Below, piece after piece: positions 25,876 through 37,930 of a DNA stretch of 40,817 bases. The position numbers and the translations under genes were made by a program. Origin of the DNA: JAFGJQ01 sp052034525 (GTDB lineage Bacteria; Planctomycetota; Phycisphaerae; UBA1845); the NCBI GenBank assembly GCA_052034525.1, contig JBPOIK010000099.1, forward strand, positions 1 to 40,817, in the 5' to 3' direction. Each line of letters starts with the position of its first letter. Position 1 is the stretch's first letter. The notes beneath the pieces are model-generated. The model did no database searches. It had not been told where the DNA came from and saw only the letters and a list, made by a program, of their open reading frames with translations.

Positions 25876-26883
25876 TCACTTCCCCCAGTTCTTGACGTCG
25901 TCTTTGGTGCCGTAGAGACCGTCGGGCCCCGGAGAAATCAGCAGGAAACGGTCCGGGTTGTATGGCGCCGGTCGGGCGCTGACAGACGGATCCAGGATGA
26001 ACGCGGCGAAGCCCTCTGGGGTCTGCAACTTGTGTTCACCTTTCGGTGCCTTGTTCGTCAGATGCTCATTGTCTCGCCAGTCGTAGATACCGACTTTCGG
26101 CGGCTTCTCGTTGAGATCCGTCACTATCAATGTCGCTCCCCGGCGTGCGCGATAATAGAGGATCGGGTTGTCAAACTTGTCCACAAAGACGGGCAGATCC
26201 CAGGCCGAGCCGGGCGAAGCGGCCAGATTCGTCGACAAATTGGGCCAGGTGGCGTCTGACTCGCTGACGACAGTTGTTGGGGCCATTCTGCTCGACGCAA
26301 CCAACTGCCGGCAGGTTCTGGTTGTCGTGTTGGGATCGACCATGCTGCCGTAGCGAGGTCGCATCGGCTCACCCGCCTTGAGGCAGTAGGCGCCGGACAC
26401 GTCGCTGGGGCTGCTCGCATGTTGATCGTCCCACCAGCCGTTCTGACGGTTGTAGTCCACGAAACCGGGTGTGCCTTCCGGAAGCCTGTCCGCGCCCAGC
26501 ATGGCGAACACAAGAAGCTGCGCTCCCGCCACGTGAGTCGTCGCCAGCGCCGAACCGCTGCCCGTGTACAGCGGGTTGGCGATCCTCCAGTGGTCGTCCT
26601 TACCGCCCGTGCTGTTATCGCTACACGATGGCGGATAGGCCCCGCCGATGGTGCTCTCCGCCCGGAACGATTCGCAGCCGCCATCCAGCGCGCGGATGGT
26701 CGTCCGGGTGGCGGCCACCTTGGCCTGCCGGCGGACGCTGCTGAACGAGGGCACCAGGATCGAGATCAGCAGCGCGATGATGGATACGACCGTGAGCAGC
26801 TCGACAAGGGTGAAGCCGCCGCGGCGGGCGCGTCGGCGCGTCCGGGCGGGCTGGAAAACCGTCATTGTCTTGTCACTACGCAT
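25876..26883 (-). CDS. GspG-like major pseudopilin
   Basis: 335 residues. The start at ATG 26883 follows an AAAGGA site; a longer frame to 27180 overlaps gspF and is low-complexity. RRGGFTLVELLTVVSIIALL gives Gly23 at -1 and Glu28 at +5. The C-terminus ISPGPDGLYGTKDDVKNWGK is the calcium-binding tail found in GspG (DG..G..DDxxNW), good evidence for major-pseudopilin type. It follows gspF, the usual place for gspG. Length exceeds the usual 140-160 residues because of an internal insert of about 150, of unknown role. Confidence 0.85.
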   Translation of the reverse strand: MRSDKTMTVFQPARTRRRARRGGFTLVELLTVVSIIALLISILVPSFSSVRRQAKVAATRTTIRALDGGCESFRAESTIGGAYPPSCSDNSTGGKDDHWRIANPLYTGSGSALATTHVAGAQLLVFAMLGADRLPEGTPGFVDYNRQNGWWDDQHASSPSDVSGAYCLKAGEPMRPRYGSMVDPNTTTRTCRQLVASSRMAPTTVVSESDATWPNLSTNLAASPGSAWDLPVFVDKFDNPILYYRARRGATLIVTDLNEKPPKVGIYDWRDNEHLTNKAPKGEHKLQTPEGFAAFILDPSVSARPAPYNPDRFLLISPGPDGLYGTKDDVKNWGK

Positions 26884-26924
26884 GGCGCCGTCCTTTTCAC
26901 ACAAGAGCCTGTCCGCAGGCCGGA

Positions 26925-28202
26925 TCACTCGCCTCCGCCTCCGCCGCTGTCGCCGGACATCGAGGTAATCAGCGAAACCAGGGGCATGAACAGGGCAATC
27001 ACAATGAATCCCACAAGCACGCCCAGGATCACGACCATCACCGGCTCCAACAGGGACACCAGGCCGCCCACCAGGGTTTCCACTTCCTCGTCGTAGTTGT
27101 CGGCGATCTTCATGAGCATTTTGTCGAGTTCGCCGGTCTCCTCGCCCACGTCGATCATATTCACGACGATGCCGTCGCACACCTTGGCCGCCCGCAGCGG
27201 CGCGGCAAAACTGTCGCCCTCGCGGATGCGATCGTGCACGTTGCCCAGGGCCTTGGCATACACCTCGTTGCCAGAGGTCTCCTTGGTGATGTTGATCGCC
27301 TCCAGAATGGGCACGCCCGCGCTGATCAGAGTGCCCAGGGTCCGCGTGAAACGGGCGACCGCCGTCTTCTCCAGAATCTGACCCATGATCGGCAGCTTCA
27401 GGACCACCGTATCGACCGCCATCCGCCCGCCCTTGGACTGTTTGAGCAGCTTGATGAGCAGGAAGAACCCCAGCGGACTGAGCAGCACCACCGCCCAGCC
27501 CGGCGGCCGGCCGTTGACGAACCAGTCCGAGATGCCTATGAGCATCACGGTCACTCCCGGCAGTTCCACCCCGAAGTCCTTGAAGATCTCCTGGAACTTC
27601 GGCACCACGAAGATCATGATTCCGGTGACGATCCCCACGGCGAACGTGATGACCACCGTCGGATAGATCATGGCGCCCACGACCTTGCGCCGGAGCCGTT
27701 GCGCCTTCTCCATGAAGTCGGCCAGACGCAGCAGGATCACGTCCAGCACACCGCCCGTTTCTCCCGCCGCCACCATGTTCACATACAGGCGGTTGAACGC
27801 CTTGGGATGCTTGGCAAACGCCTCCGAGAGCGTGCTGCCGCCCTCCACGTCGTCGGCGACCTGCCGCAGAATGTTCTTGAGCAGACCGGGCTTCTGCTGC
27901 TGCTCCAGGATGCGCAACGAACGCAGAATCGGCAGACCCGCGTCCTGCAGGGTGGACAACTGCCGTGTGAACTGCGTGACCGTCTTGGTGCTGACCTTCC
28001 CGATCCCGCCGGCGCCCGCCGCCTTTTTCTTGGCCACCGGACCCGTCGGCGCCTTCTTCTTGCCGCCTTTCTGGCGAATCCGGGTGGGGAAAAACCCCAT
28101 GGCCCGGATACGCGCCAGCGCATCCTCGTTCGACGCGGCTTCGATCTCGTCTTTGACCGCCTCGCCGGCCTGATTCATGGCTTCAAACATGAACGTCGGC
28201 AT
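26925..28202 (-). CDS. gspF: GspF/PilC-type inner-membrane platform protein
   Basis: 425 residues, the usual length is about 400. Two GspF domains, each with the VTQFTRQLSTLQDAGLPILR and VARFTRTLGTLISAGVPILE type signature, show the internal duplication of the family, and three long hydrophobic segments are seen (about 188-210, 240-265, 395-418). It ends in a Gly-rich tail. The protein sits in the inner membrane and links the ATPase to the pseudopilus. It is 50 bases downstream of the second GspE-type gene and 41 before the first pseudopilin, in one operon. Confidence 0.94.
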   Translation of the reverse strand: MPTFMFEAMNQAGEAVKDEIEAASNEDALARIRAMGFFPTRIRQKGGKKKAPTGPVAKKKAAGAGGIGKVSTKTVTQFTRQLSTLQDAGLPILRSLRILEQQQKPGLLKNILRQVADDVEGGSTLSEAFAKHPKAFNRLYVNMVAAGETGGVLDVILLRLADFMEKAQRLRRKVVGAMIYPTVVITFAVGIVTGIMIFVVPKFQEIFKDFGVELPGVTVMLIGISDWFVNGRPPGWAVVLLSPLGFFLLIKLLKQSKGGRMAVDTVVLKLPIMGQILEKTAVARFTRTLGTLISAGVPILEAINITKETSGNEVYAKALGNVHDRIREGDSFAAPLRAAKVCDGIVVNMIDVGEETGELDKMLMKIADNYDEEVETLVGGLVSLLEPVMVVILGVLVGFIVIALFMPLVSLITSMSGDSGGGGGE

Positions 28203-28252
28203 GTCTCGCCCTCGCTCCTGGCGCCCAGTCTCCGATGATCCTCGGCCCGCCC

Positions 28253-29998
28253 CTACGCCTCGTCGAAAATGGTCTCCTTGACAACCTCTTCAATGGTCGT
28301 CAGACCGTCGTAAATGCCCAGCAGACCCACCTCCCGCAGCCGCCGCATGCCCCGCTTGACCGCCTCGATCCGAAGCAGGTTCGAAGACGCATGCCGCATG
28401 ATCATCTCCCGCAGGTGGTCATCCAGGGTCATGATCTCGAACAACCCCATCCGTCCGCGGTAGCCGGTGTTGTTGCAGTAATCACAACCCCGGCCATAGT
28501 AGAGCTTGCGGTTGCCCACATCCTCGGGCCGAAGGCCCAGTTCCATAAGCATCTCTTCCGACGGCTTGAACTCGGTCTTGCAGTTGGCACAAATCCGCCG
28601 GACGAGCCGCTGGGCCACAATTGCTTCCAGCGTCGCTGTAATCAGGAACGGCTCAAGTCCCAGATCGAGCAGGCGCGCAACGCTGGACGGCGCGTCGTTC
28701 GTGTGCAGAGTGGTGAATACCAAGTGTCCGGTCAACGAAGCCTGTACAGAGACCTGTGCCGTTTCCAGGTCACGGATCTCCCCCACCAGAATGATGTCCG
28801 GGTCCTGACGCAGGAAGCTGCGCAAAGCCCGGGCGAAGGTCATGCCCACCTCCGACCGCATCTGGCACTGGATCAGGCCGTCGATGTCATACTCCACGGG
28901 GTCTTCGGCGGTCAGAATCTTGACGTCCGGCTTGTTCAGCTCGGCCAGGGAGGCGTAAAGCGTGGTCGTCTTACCGGACCCGGTCGGGCCGGTGTTGACG
29001 ATGATGCCGTTGGGTTTGCGGATGAGCTGGCGGAACGTGACGAGGTCGTCGTCCCGCATGCCGATGCGATCCAGATCCAGTGAAACGTTCGCCCGATCGA
29101 GCACGCGCATGACGATGCTTTCGCCGAACATGGTCGGCAGCACGGACACCCGCAGATCGACGGGGTTGCCGCCCACGACCAGCTCAATGCGGCCGTCCTG
29201 GGGCAGGCGCCGCTCCGCGATGTCCAGGTTGGACATCACCTTGATGCGGGAGGCGATGGCCGGGGCGATGTGACGCGGCGGAGGCACCATTTCGTAGAGC
29301 ACGCCGTCGATCCGGTACCGCATTTTGAACTCGCCTTCGAACGGTTCAAAGTGAACGTCCGACGCCTTGTCCCGGATGGCCTGCAGCAGCACCAGGTTCA
29401 GCAGCTTTTTGACGGGGTTGGAGTCGGCCAGCTCTTTCAGCTCGTCCAGATCAATGCTGGCGCCGCGGCCCTCGAACCTGGCCAGCGATTCGTCACTGGA
29501 AATCTCATCAATCAACCCCGTGATGGAGTCGGCCGCATCCTCGGGATAGTACCGGTCCAGGGCCGCCTGAAGGGTCTCGGGAGGAGTGATGGCCGCACGT
29601 ACGTTGTAGCCCATCAGGGTGGACAGGTCGTCGGTCGCCTGGAAATTGTCCGGGCTGGCCATGGCGATGCGGAGGGTGTTCGAGCCGGGGTCATAATCAT
29701 AGGGGACGACCCGGTAGGTGGTGGCCATCTGGGCCGGGATGAGATGGATGATCTCCGCGGCAACGTCCATTTCATTGAGGTTGACGATCGCCATGCCGGC
29801 CTGAAGAGCCAGCGCGGTGGTAAGGTCTTCCTCCGTGATCCGCCCCATGTCCACCAGAATCCGCCCGATGGGGCCCTTCTGCCGCTTCTGGATCTCCAGG
29901 GCTTCATGCACGTCCGGGCGGCGGATTTTGCCCATTTTGATGAGGATCCGCCCGAGCTTCTGCCCGCGGAACTGATCCGGGTTATAGGTCTTGCTCAT
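28253..29998 (-). CDS. GspE/PilB-type assembly ATPase (copy 2)
   Basis: 581 residues. N-terminal MshEN-like repeats (LGRILIKMGKI at 15 and IGRILVDMGRI at 44) precede the ATPase core. Walker A GPTGSGKT is at 337-344, the Asp and His boxes follow, and Walker B is DIILVGEIRD at 401-410. Four cysteines (470, 473, 505, 508) form the zinc motif CxxC...CxxC typical of GspE and PilB. The enzyme drives pseudopilus or pilus assembly from the cytoplasm through GspF. It lies between the PilT gene and gspF, so it is the copy next to the platform gene. Which of the two ATPases serves which fibre is unknown. Confidence 0.93.
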   Translation of the reverse strand: MSKTYNPDQFRGQKLGRILIKMGKIRRPDVHEALEIQKRQKGPIGRILVDMGRITEEDLTTALALQAGMAIVNLNEMDVAAEIIHLIPAQMATTYRVVPYDYDPGSNTLRIAMASPDNFQATDDLSTLMGYNVRAAITPPETLQAALDRYYPEDAADSITGLIDEISSDESLARFEGRGASIDLDELKELADSNPVKKLLNLVLLQAIRDKASDVHFEPFEGEFKMRYRIDGVLYEMVPPPRHIAPAIASRIKVMSNLDIAERRLPQDGRIELVVGGNPVDLRVSVLPTMFGESIVMRVLDRANVSLDLDRIGMRDDDLVTFRQLIRKPNGIIVNTGPTGSGKTTTLYASLAELNKPDVKILTAEDPVEYDIDGLIQCQMRSEVGMTFARALRSFLRQDPDIILVGEIRDLETAQVSVQASLTGHLVFTTLHTNDAPSSVARLLDLGLEPFLITATLEAIVAQRLVRRICANCKTEFKPSEEMLMELGLRPEDVGNRKLYYGRGCDYCNNTGYRGRMGLFEIMTLDDHLREMIMRHASSNLLRIEAVKRGMRRLREVGLLGIYDGLTTIEEVVKETIFDEA

Positions 29999-30055
29999 GA
30001 CTGCGGTCTCCAGCCGTCTGCGCCTGCCGATCGCCGCATCCGACTGCCGGGATTG

Positions 30056-31192
30056 TCAGGACCGGAGAATGTCGTCGTCGTCCAGCCGCTTCTTGTCATC
30101 CCCCTCGCCCGTGATGGCCTGCCCGCGGCGATGCGCGTCGATTTTGTCCTGCATATCGCCCGGGCGGCGACTCTTGTCGATGGCCTCGTGCGCATCGATC
30201 TTACCCTCGGCGTACAGGGACCAGAGGTGCTCGTCCAGCAACTGCATGCCGTACTTCTTGCCGGTCTGAATGGCGGAATCCACGCGGTAGGTTTTGTTCT
30301 CGCGGATCAGGTTGGAGATGGCCGGCGTGACCACCATGAACTCGTAGGCGGCCACCATGCCCTTGGGGAGTCGGGGGCAGAGGGCCTGCGAAAGCACCGC
30401 AATGAGGTTGGTGGAAAGCTGCACGCGAATCTGCTCTTGCTGGTCCACCGGGAAGGCGTCGATGATGCGGTTCACCGTACCCTGGCAGCCGGTGGTATGC
30501 ACGGTGCTGAACACCAGGTGGCCCGTCTCGGCGGCCCGGATGGCCGACTCCATGGTCTCCAGGTCACGCAGCTCGCCCACCAGAATCACGTCCGGATCCT
30601 GCCGCAGCACGCGGCGCAGGGCCTCGGCGAAACTGGGCACGTCCACGCCGACCTCGCGCTGATTGATGATTGATTTCTTGTGGTTGTGGTAATACTCGAT
30701 GGGATCCTCGACCGTCACAATATGCCGGTCGAAGTTCATATTGATGTAATTGAGCATCGAGGCCAGGGTGGTGGTCTTGCCGGACCCGGTGGGCCCGGTA
30801 ACCAGGAACAGGCCGCGAGGACGCCGGCACAGGGCCCGGCAGATCTTCGGCAGGCCGATCTCGTCAAAACTCAGCAGCCGGGAGGGAATCAGCCGCAGCA
30901 CCAGAGCCAGGTGCCCCTTCTGCCGGAACACGGAAACGCGAAACCGGCCGGCATCGGTGAAGGCGAACCCGAAGTCCGTACCGCCCTCTTCCTGGATCTC
31001 CTGCTGGTTGCGCTCGGGGGTGATCGATTTCATCAGGGCGGTCGTGTCCTCCGGCTCCAGCACCTTCGTCTCCAGACAGCGCAGGTGCCCGTGCAGGCGG
31101 ATGACCGGAGGCTGGCCGACTGTCAGGTGAAGGTCGGACGCCCCCTGCTTGATCACCGTCTCCAGCAATCGGTCAATATGCAGTGAAGCCAT
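30056..31192 (-). CDS. pilT: PilT-type retraction ATPase
   Basis: 378 residues, the size of PilT/PilU proteins. N-terminal SDLHLTVGQPPVIRLHG is the PilT signature; Walker A GPTGSGKT is at 133-140, and RAAETGHLVFSTVHTTG is the family's conserved box. It lacks the tetracysteine zinc motif of the GspE copies, as PilT should. In type IV pili PilT depolymerises the fibre. A PilT in the middle of a GspE-F-G-H-I-J-K cluster is unusual because type II secretion systems normally have none. The gene is 72 bases after the first GspE-type gene. Confidence 0.94.
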   Translation of the reverse strand: MASLHIDRLLETVIKQGASDLHLTVGQPPVIRLHGHLRCLETKVLEPEDTTALMKSITPERNQQEIQEEGGTDFGFAFTDAGRFRVSVFRQKGHLALVLRLIPSRLLSFDEIGLPKICRALCRRPRGLFLVTGPTGSGKTTTLASMLNYINMNFDRHIVTVEDPIEYYHNHKKSIINQREVGVDVPSFAEALRRVLRQDPDVILVGELRDLETMESAIRAAETGHLVFSTVHTTGCQGTVNRIIDAFPVDQQEQIRVQLSTNLIAVLSQALCPRLPKGMVAAYEFMVVTPAISNLIRENKTYRVDSAIQTGKKYGMQLLDEHLWSLYAEGKIDAHEAIDKSRRPGDMQDKIDAHRRGQAITGEGDDKKRLDDDDILRS

Positions 31193-31264
31193 GCGTTGCT
31201 ACTCACGCGGCATTCCGGCGCCGCTGGTCCGGTCCGATCCGCCGCGCGTCGCGGCGGCCGACTC

Positions 31265-32998
31265 CTACTGTTCCTCGTCCGGCTCTCCCACCAGCCCCTC
31301 GGCCTGGGTGATGCGGACTACTTCCTCCGCGGTGGTGACTCCTCGAAGAATCTTGATTTTCCCGTCTTCCAGCAGGGTCCTCATGCCGGCGGCCCGAGCA
31401 GCCTTGCGCAACTGAGAGGCCGGAGCCCGGTTGAACGCCAGCTCCCGCAGCTCCGCCGTCATCGTGAGCATCTCGAAGATGCCCTGTCGTCCGCGGTAGC
31501 CCGTCCCGCCGCAGCTTTTGCACCCTGCCCCCTTGTACAGCGTCCGGTTCTCCAGCTCCCGATCTGTGAAACCCAACTGCCGGAGCACAAACTTGTCGGG
31601 CGTCGGGTCCTCCGCTTTGCAGTCCTTGCAGATCAGGCGGATCAGACGCTGGGCCATAATGGCCTGGATGGCGCTGGCCACCAGGAACGGCTTGATGCCA
31701 ATGTCGATCAGACGGGTGATCGCGGACGGAGCGTCATTGGTATGCAGGGTGCTGAAGACCAGGTGGCCGGTCAGGGCCGCCTGGATCGCGACATCTCCCA
31801 CTTCGCGGTCACGAATCTCACCCACCAGGATGATGTTGGGAGCCTGACGAAGCATGGCCCGCAGGATTCGCGCGAAGCTCAGCCCGATTTCCTCTCGGAC
31901 CTGGCATTGATTCATCCCTGTGAAGTTGTACTCCACCGGGTCTTCCGCGGTGATGATCTTCTTGTCCGGCCGGTTGAGTTCCTGCAGCGCCGAGTAGAGC
32001 GTGGTCGTCTTGCCGGAGCCGGTCGGCCCGGTGACCAGGAAAATGCCGTTGGGACGCCGGATAATCCTCAGAAACGTCTCATAATTATCCGACTCGAAAC
32101 CCAGGGCCTGAATACCCACCTGTGCGGATTCCGGGCGCAGAATCCGCAGCACCACGCTTTCCCCGTGGTAGGCCGGGCACGCGCTGACGCGAAAATCGAT
32201 GTCCTTGGAGCCAAATCGCTTCTTGATACGGCCGTCCTGGGGTACCCGGCGTTCGGCGATATCCATGCCGGACATGATTTTCAGTCGCGTGAGCACCGCG
32301 TTCTGGATGTTCTTGGGCACATCGTCCCGCACGTGACACACGCCGTCGATTCGGTACCGCACCCGCACGCGGTCGCCCATCGGCTCGATGTGAATGTCGC
32401 TCGCCCGCCCCCGCACCGCCTCGCCGATGATCATGTCGATCAGCCGGATCACCGGAGCGTCCGGATCGTCGTCATCCGACAGCTCACTTCCATCCTGCTG
32501 GTCCAGGTCGATCGATGAGTCTATGGAGGCGATGGTCTTGCTTATCTCGCGGTCATCCTGCCCCTGGATGAACGTCTCAATGTAACGCTTGATCTTGCTC
32601 AGGGGAGCCAGCGCGGGCACCACGTCCCTGGCCAGGCGAAACCGCAGCAGGTCCAGGGTTTCCAGATCCAGCGGGTCCGAAATAATGATCTTCAGGCGGT
32701 TGCCTTCCAGGGCCGCCGGAAGCACCTGGTGATCGATGATCAGCTTGGCCGGCATCAGGTCCAGGACCGTCCGCTTGTCGAGGATTTCCGGGTTGTCCAG
32801 GTCGATGTATTCGAAACCGAACTGGGTGGCGAGGGCCTTGGTCACGTCCTCCGCTTCGCAGAGCTCCAGCTCGACCAGGGCTTCTCCGATCCGCCGACCG
32901 TTGTCCGCCGCGTAGCGGAGCGCGTCTTCGAGGGCGGATTCCCCGATCACGCCCCAACTGACGAGAATCTCACCGATTTTCTTGCGTCGTCTTGCCAT
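31265..32998 (-). CDS. GspE/PilB-type assembly ATPase (copy 1)
   Basis: 577 residues from ATG 32998, chosen for the GTGGAG ribosome site five bases upstream; a longer frame to 33139 is not supported. The N-terminal GspE domain (KIGEILVSWGVIGESALEDA) is followed by the core with Walker A GPTGSGKT at 324-331, Walker B NIILVGEIRD at 388-397, and zinc cysteines at 457, 460, 493 and 496. It is the first gene of the operon. An acidic linker (DDDDPD, about 174-179) links the N-domain to the core. It clearly belongs to the same family as the copy at 28253-29998 but differs throughout, so the two are paralogues rather than a recent duplication. Confidence 0.93.
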   Translation of the reverse strand: MARRRKKIGEILVSWGVIGESALEDALRYAADNGRRIGEALVELELCEAEDVTKALATQFGFEYIDLDNPEILDKRTVLDLMPAKLIIDHQVLPAALEGNRLKIIISDPLDLETLDLLRFRLARDVVPALAPLSKIKRYIETFIQGQDDREISKTIASIDSSIDLDQQDGSELSDDDDPDAPVIRLIDMIIGEAVRGRASDIHIEPMGDRVRVRYRIDGVCHVRDDVPKNIQNAVLTRLKIMSGMDIAERRVPQDGRIKKRFGSKDIDFRVSACPAYHGESVVLRILRPESAQVGIQALGFESDNYETFLRIIRRPNGIFLVTGPTGSGKTTTLYSALQELNRPDKKIITAEDPVEYNFTGMNQCQVREEIGLSFARILRAMLRQAPNIILVGEIRDREVGDVAIQAALTGHLVFSTLHTNDAPSAITRLIDIGIKPFLVASAIQAIMAQRLIRLICKDCKAEDPTPDKFVLRQLGFTDRELENRTLYKGAGCKSCGGTGYRGRQGIFEMLTMTAELRELAFNRAPASQLRKAARAAGMRTLLEDGKIKILRGVTTAEEVVRITQAEGLVGEPDEEQ

Positions 32999-33245
32999 CG
33001 TTCTCCACAACTCTTGGCGGTCCGCCGGGCCGCAGGCCCTGTTCCAGGGGCGGCTGGCCGGACACGGACCTTCTCGGATCGCTCTGCCGGATCCCGGAGC
33101 CGTCTGGGCTGGCAGACCGTTGGAAGGACCTGCGGGCAACGGCGGGCAGCCTCCGGCAGCAGGGAAATTCTACTTGCGTCGGGGCTCCTCATCAAGTCGG
33201 GCAGCGCGGACGCACCGCGGGGGCATTCGCCCACCCCGGGCCTCG
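32999..33245. promoter_or_regulatory. Leader and divergent spacer between secretion operon and ppdK
   Basis: The minus-strand operon leader (about 160 bases) holds GC-rich hairpins close to its ribosome site: GGGCC-3-GGCCC (33027-33039) and the dyad GGCGG-T-CCGCC (33016-33026). GGAAGGACCT at 33122-33131 resembles the repeated site upstream of the GH10-like gene. No gene was recognised here. Confidence 0.45.
33167..33195 (-). promoter_or_regulatory. Promoter of the secretion/pilus operon
   Basis: On the minus strand TTGATG (33195-33190) and TAGAAT (33172-33167) are exactly 17 bases apart. The -10 matches five of six and the -35 four of six. Transcription should begin near 33160 and run through ten genes to 17181. 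It is back to back with the ppdK promoter. Confidence 0.65.
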
Positions 33246-33279
33246 TTGACAAGCGCCGCCCCGCTCTGATAATGAGCGG
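33246..33279 (+). promoter_or_regulatory. Promoter of ppdK with a dyad around the -10 box
   Basis: TTGACA (33246-33251) and GATAAT (33268-33273) with a 16-base spacer. The -10 lies in the loop of the inverted repeat CCGCTC-7-GAGCGG (33261-33279), which could be an operator. Predicted leader about 57 bases. Confidence 0.65.
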
Positions 33280-33336
33280 CCCTGTGTGTGTATTGGCGTG
33301 AGGAGTCCCCCCAACAGCAAACGGAAGGCTCAACCA

Positions 33337-36264
<2,928 letters not shown>

Positions 36265-36301
36265 TCCCTGTGCCATCGCCCCACAAGCGATGCACACGCA
36301 C

Positions 36302-36345
36302 GCGGGTGCGCTGCCCCGGATGACCGGCAGCGCGCCCGCTTGCCT
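36302..36345 (+). terminator. Terminator after ppdK
   Basis: A 14-bp stem with one T-G wobble (36302-36315 with 36326-36339) and a ten-base loop, followed by a short T-rich stretch (ttgccttt). It lies 37 bases after the stop codon. The T run is imperfect. Confidence 0.65.
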
Positions 36346-36380
36346 TTCGGCGAAGGATCCCGATCCTCAATCACACGCAT

Positions 36381-37595
36381 ATGGAACTGACCATTCCCCT
36401 GGTGTTCCTGCTCGTCTACGCCGGCATGATGCTGGGCCGCTACCCCGGTCTGGCCCTCGATCGCACCGGCATTGCTCTGCTGGGAGCCATTGTGCTCATC
36501 ATCACGGACCAGGTGCCCGTGGCCGACGCCTGGGCCGCGATCGACGTGTCGACCATCGGCCTTCTGTTCGGGCTGATGGTGGTCTCGGCCCAGTTCCGTC
36601 TGGGCGGGCTCTACACCGCCGTGACCCGCCGCATCTCCGCCGCCGAGATGAGGCCCGTGGTGCTCCTGGGCGCCATGATGGCCGTTGCCGGCCTGCTTTC
36701 CGCCCTGCTGGCCAACGACATCGTGTGCCTGGCCGTTGCCCCCCTGCTGGTCGAAGCCTGCGCCCGGCGGGGGCTTCATCCGATCCCGCATCTGCTGGGG
36801 CTGGCGTGCGCGTCGAACATCGGCTCGGCCGCCACGCTGATCGGCAACCCGCAGAACATGCTGATCGGCCAGACGATCCAACTGCCGTTCGCAACGTACC
36901 TGCTGGACGGCGGCGTGCCGGCCGCGCTGGGTCTGGTGGCCGCCTGGGGAATCATTGCCTGGCTCTACGCCGGCAAGTGGCACGCCGCGACCCCGGTGCC
37001 GCACGTGGAAGCCCCGAAGTTCAACGCCTGGCAGTCCGCCAAGGGCACGGCCATCCTCATCCTTCTGGTGGTGGGGTTCCTGACGGCGCCGGTACCGCGG
37101 GAAGTGCTGGCCCTGGCCGCCGCCAGCATGATCCTGGCCAGCCGTCGGATGCACTCCCACAAAATGCTGGGGCTGGTGGACTGGCAGTTGCTGGTGCTGT
37201 TTGCGGCGCTGTTCATCGTCAATCACGCGCTGCAGGCATCGGGCCTGACGGAGCAGGCGGTGACTCGGCTGGGCGCCGTCGGGATCGACGTGACGCACCC
37301 CGGCTGGCTGTTCGGCGTGACGGTGGTGCTCTCGAACCTGGTGTCCAACGTGCCGGCCGTGATGCTTCTGCTGCCGGCGGCCACGCACCCGCTGGCCGGT
37401 CCCGTGCTGGCCCTGGCGAGCACGCTGGCGGGCAACCTGCTCATCGTGGGCAGCATCGCCAACATCATCGTGGTGGATCAGGCCGCGCGGCTGGGCGTGC
37501 GGATCACTTGGCGCGAACATGCCCGCACCGGCCTGCCGGTTACACTTGCTACTCTGGCCATCGCCGCCGCCTGGCTGGCTCTGCGCGCCTTATGA
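36381..37595 (+). CDS. ArsB/NhaD (ion transporter) superfamily permease
   Basis: 404 residues with ten or more hydrophobic helices. SNIGSAATLIGNPQNMLIG (145-163) and NLVSNVPAVMLLLP (about 327-340) are the two re-entrant-type signatures of the ArsB/NhaD/CitMHS ion transporter family, each with conserved Asn and Pro. These carry anions such as arsenite, citrate or other carboxylates, or exchange sodium for protons; the substrate cannot be told from the sequence. No ribosome site is obvious before ATG 36381. It lies 116 bases after ppdK, with a terminator between, so it is probably transcribed separately or by read-through. Confidence 0.88.
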   Translation: MELTIPLVFLLVYAGMMLGRYPGLALDRTGIALLGAIVLIITDQVPVADAWAAIDVSTIGLLFGLMVVSAQFRLGGLYTAVTRRISAAEMRPVVLLGAMMAVAGLLSALLANDIVCLAVAPLLVEACARRGLHPIPHLLGLACASNIGSAATLIGNPQNMLIGQTIQLPFATYLLDGGVPAALGLVAAWGIIAWLYAGKWHAATPVPHVEAPKFNAWQSAKGTAILILLVVGFLTAPVPREVLALAAASMILASRRMHSHKMLGLVDWQLLVLFAALFIVNHALQASGLTEQAVTRLGAVGIDVTHPGWLFGVTVVLSNLVSNVPAVMLLLPAATHPLAGPVLALASTLAGNLLIVGSIANIIVVDQAARLGVRITWREHARTGLPVTLATLAIAAAWLALRAL

Positions 37596-37852
37596 CACAC
37601 GGCGGGGGCAGACGCGGCAACCCAGGCAATGCAAGACCGACTGGAACGCCGATTCCACAAGCGGAGCCGGGTGCAGAAACCGGGCACGACCGGCGTTCGG
37701 GGCATACGGGCCGGCTGCCCGTCCCCACGCTGGCCTCTGGGCGGCCGTGGCCCCCGGCCCCGCCTTGGCCGCCGTTGTTGGAAAACTGGCCGTCCTCCGG
37801 CAGTTCATCGATCGTCGTGGTGACCCTTCCGTCATGCCACGGGACTGAACCG
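37596..37852. other. Non-coding spacer, nothing recognised
   Basis: GC-rich sequence between the permease stop and the candidate promoter of pdxH. Open frames in both directions are Pro/Gly/Arg-rich with no supported start and no family resemblance. No clear hairpin terminator was found. Confidence 0.45.
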
Positions 37853-37880
37853 TTGGCAGAAAAAACACGTATGCTATTGT
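37853..37880 (+). promoter_or_regulatory. Possible promoter of pdxH
   Basis: TTGGCA (37853-37858) and TATTGT (37875-37880), spacer 16. If real, the transcript starts near 37887, so the in-frame ATG at 37871 cannot be used and the start would be ATG 37931. Confidence 0.4.
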
Positions 37881-37930
37881 TGGGCGGCATCGGAGCCCCT
37901 CCCGATAGTGACGCGGAAAGCAGAACGGAT

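Noticed and set aside
37871..37930. Longer pdxH start
   Set aside because: The ATG at 37871 falls next to the -10 region of the candidate promoter and adds residues unlike PdxH.
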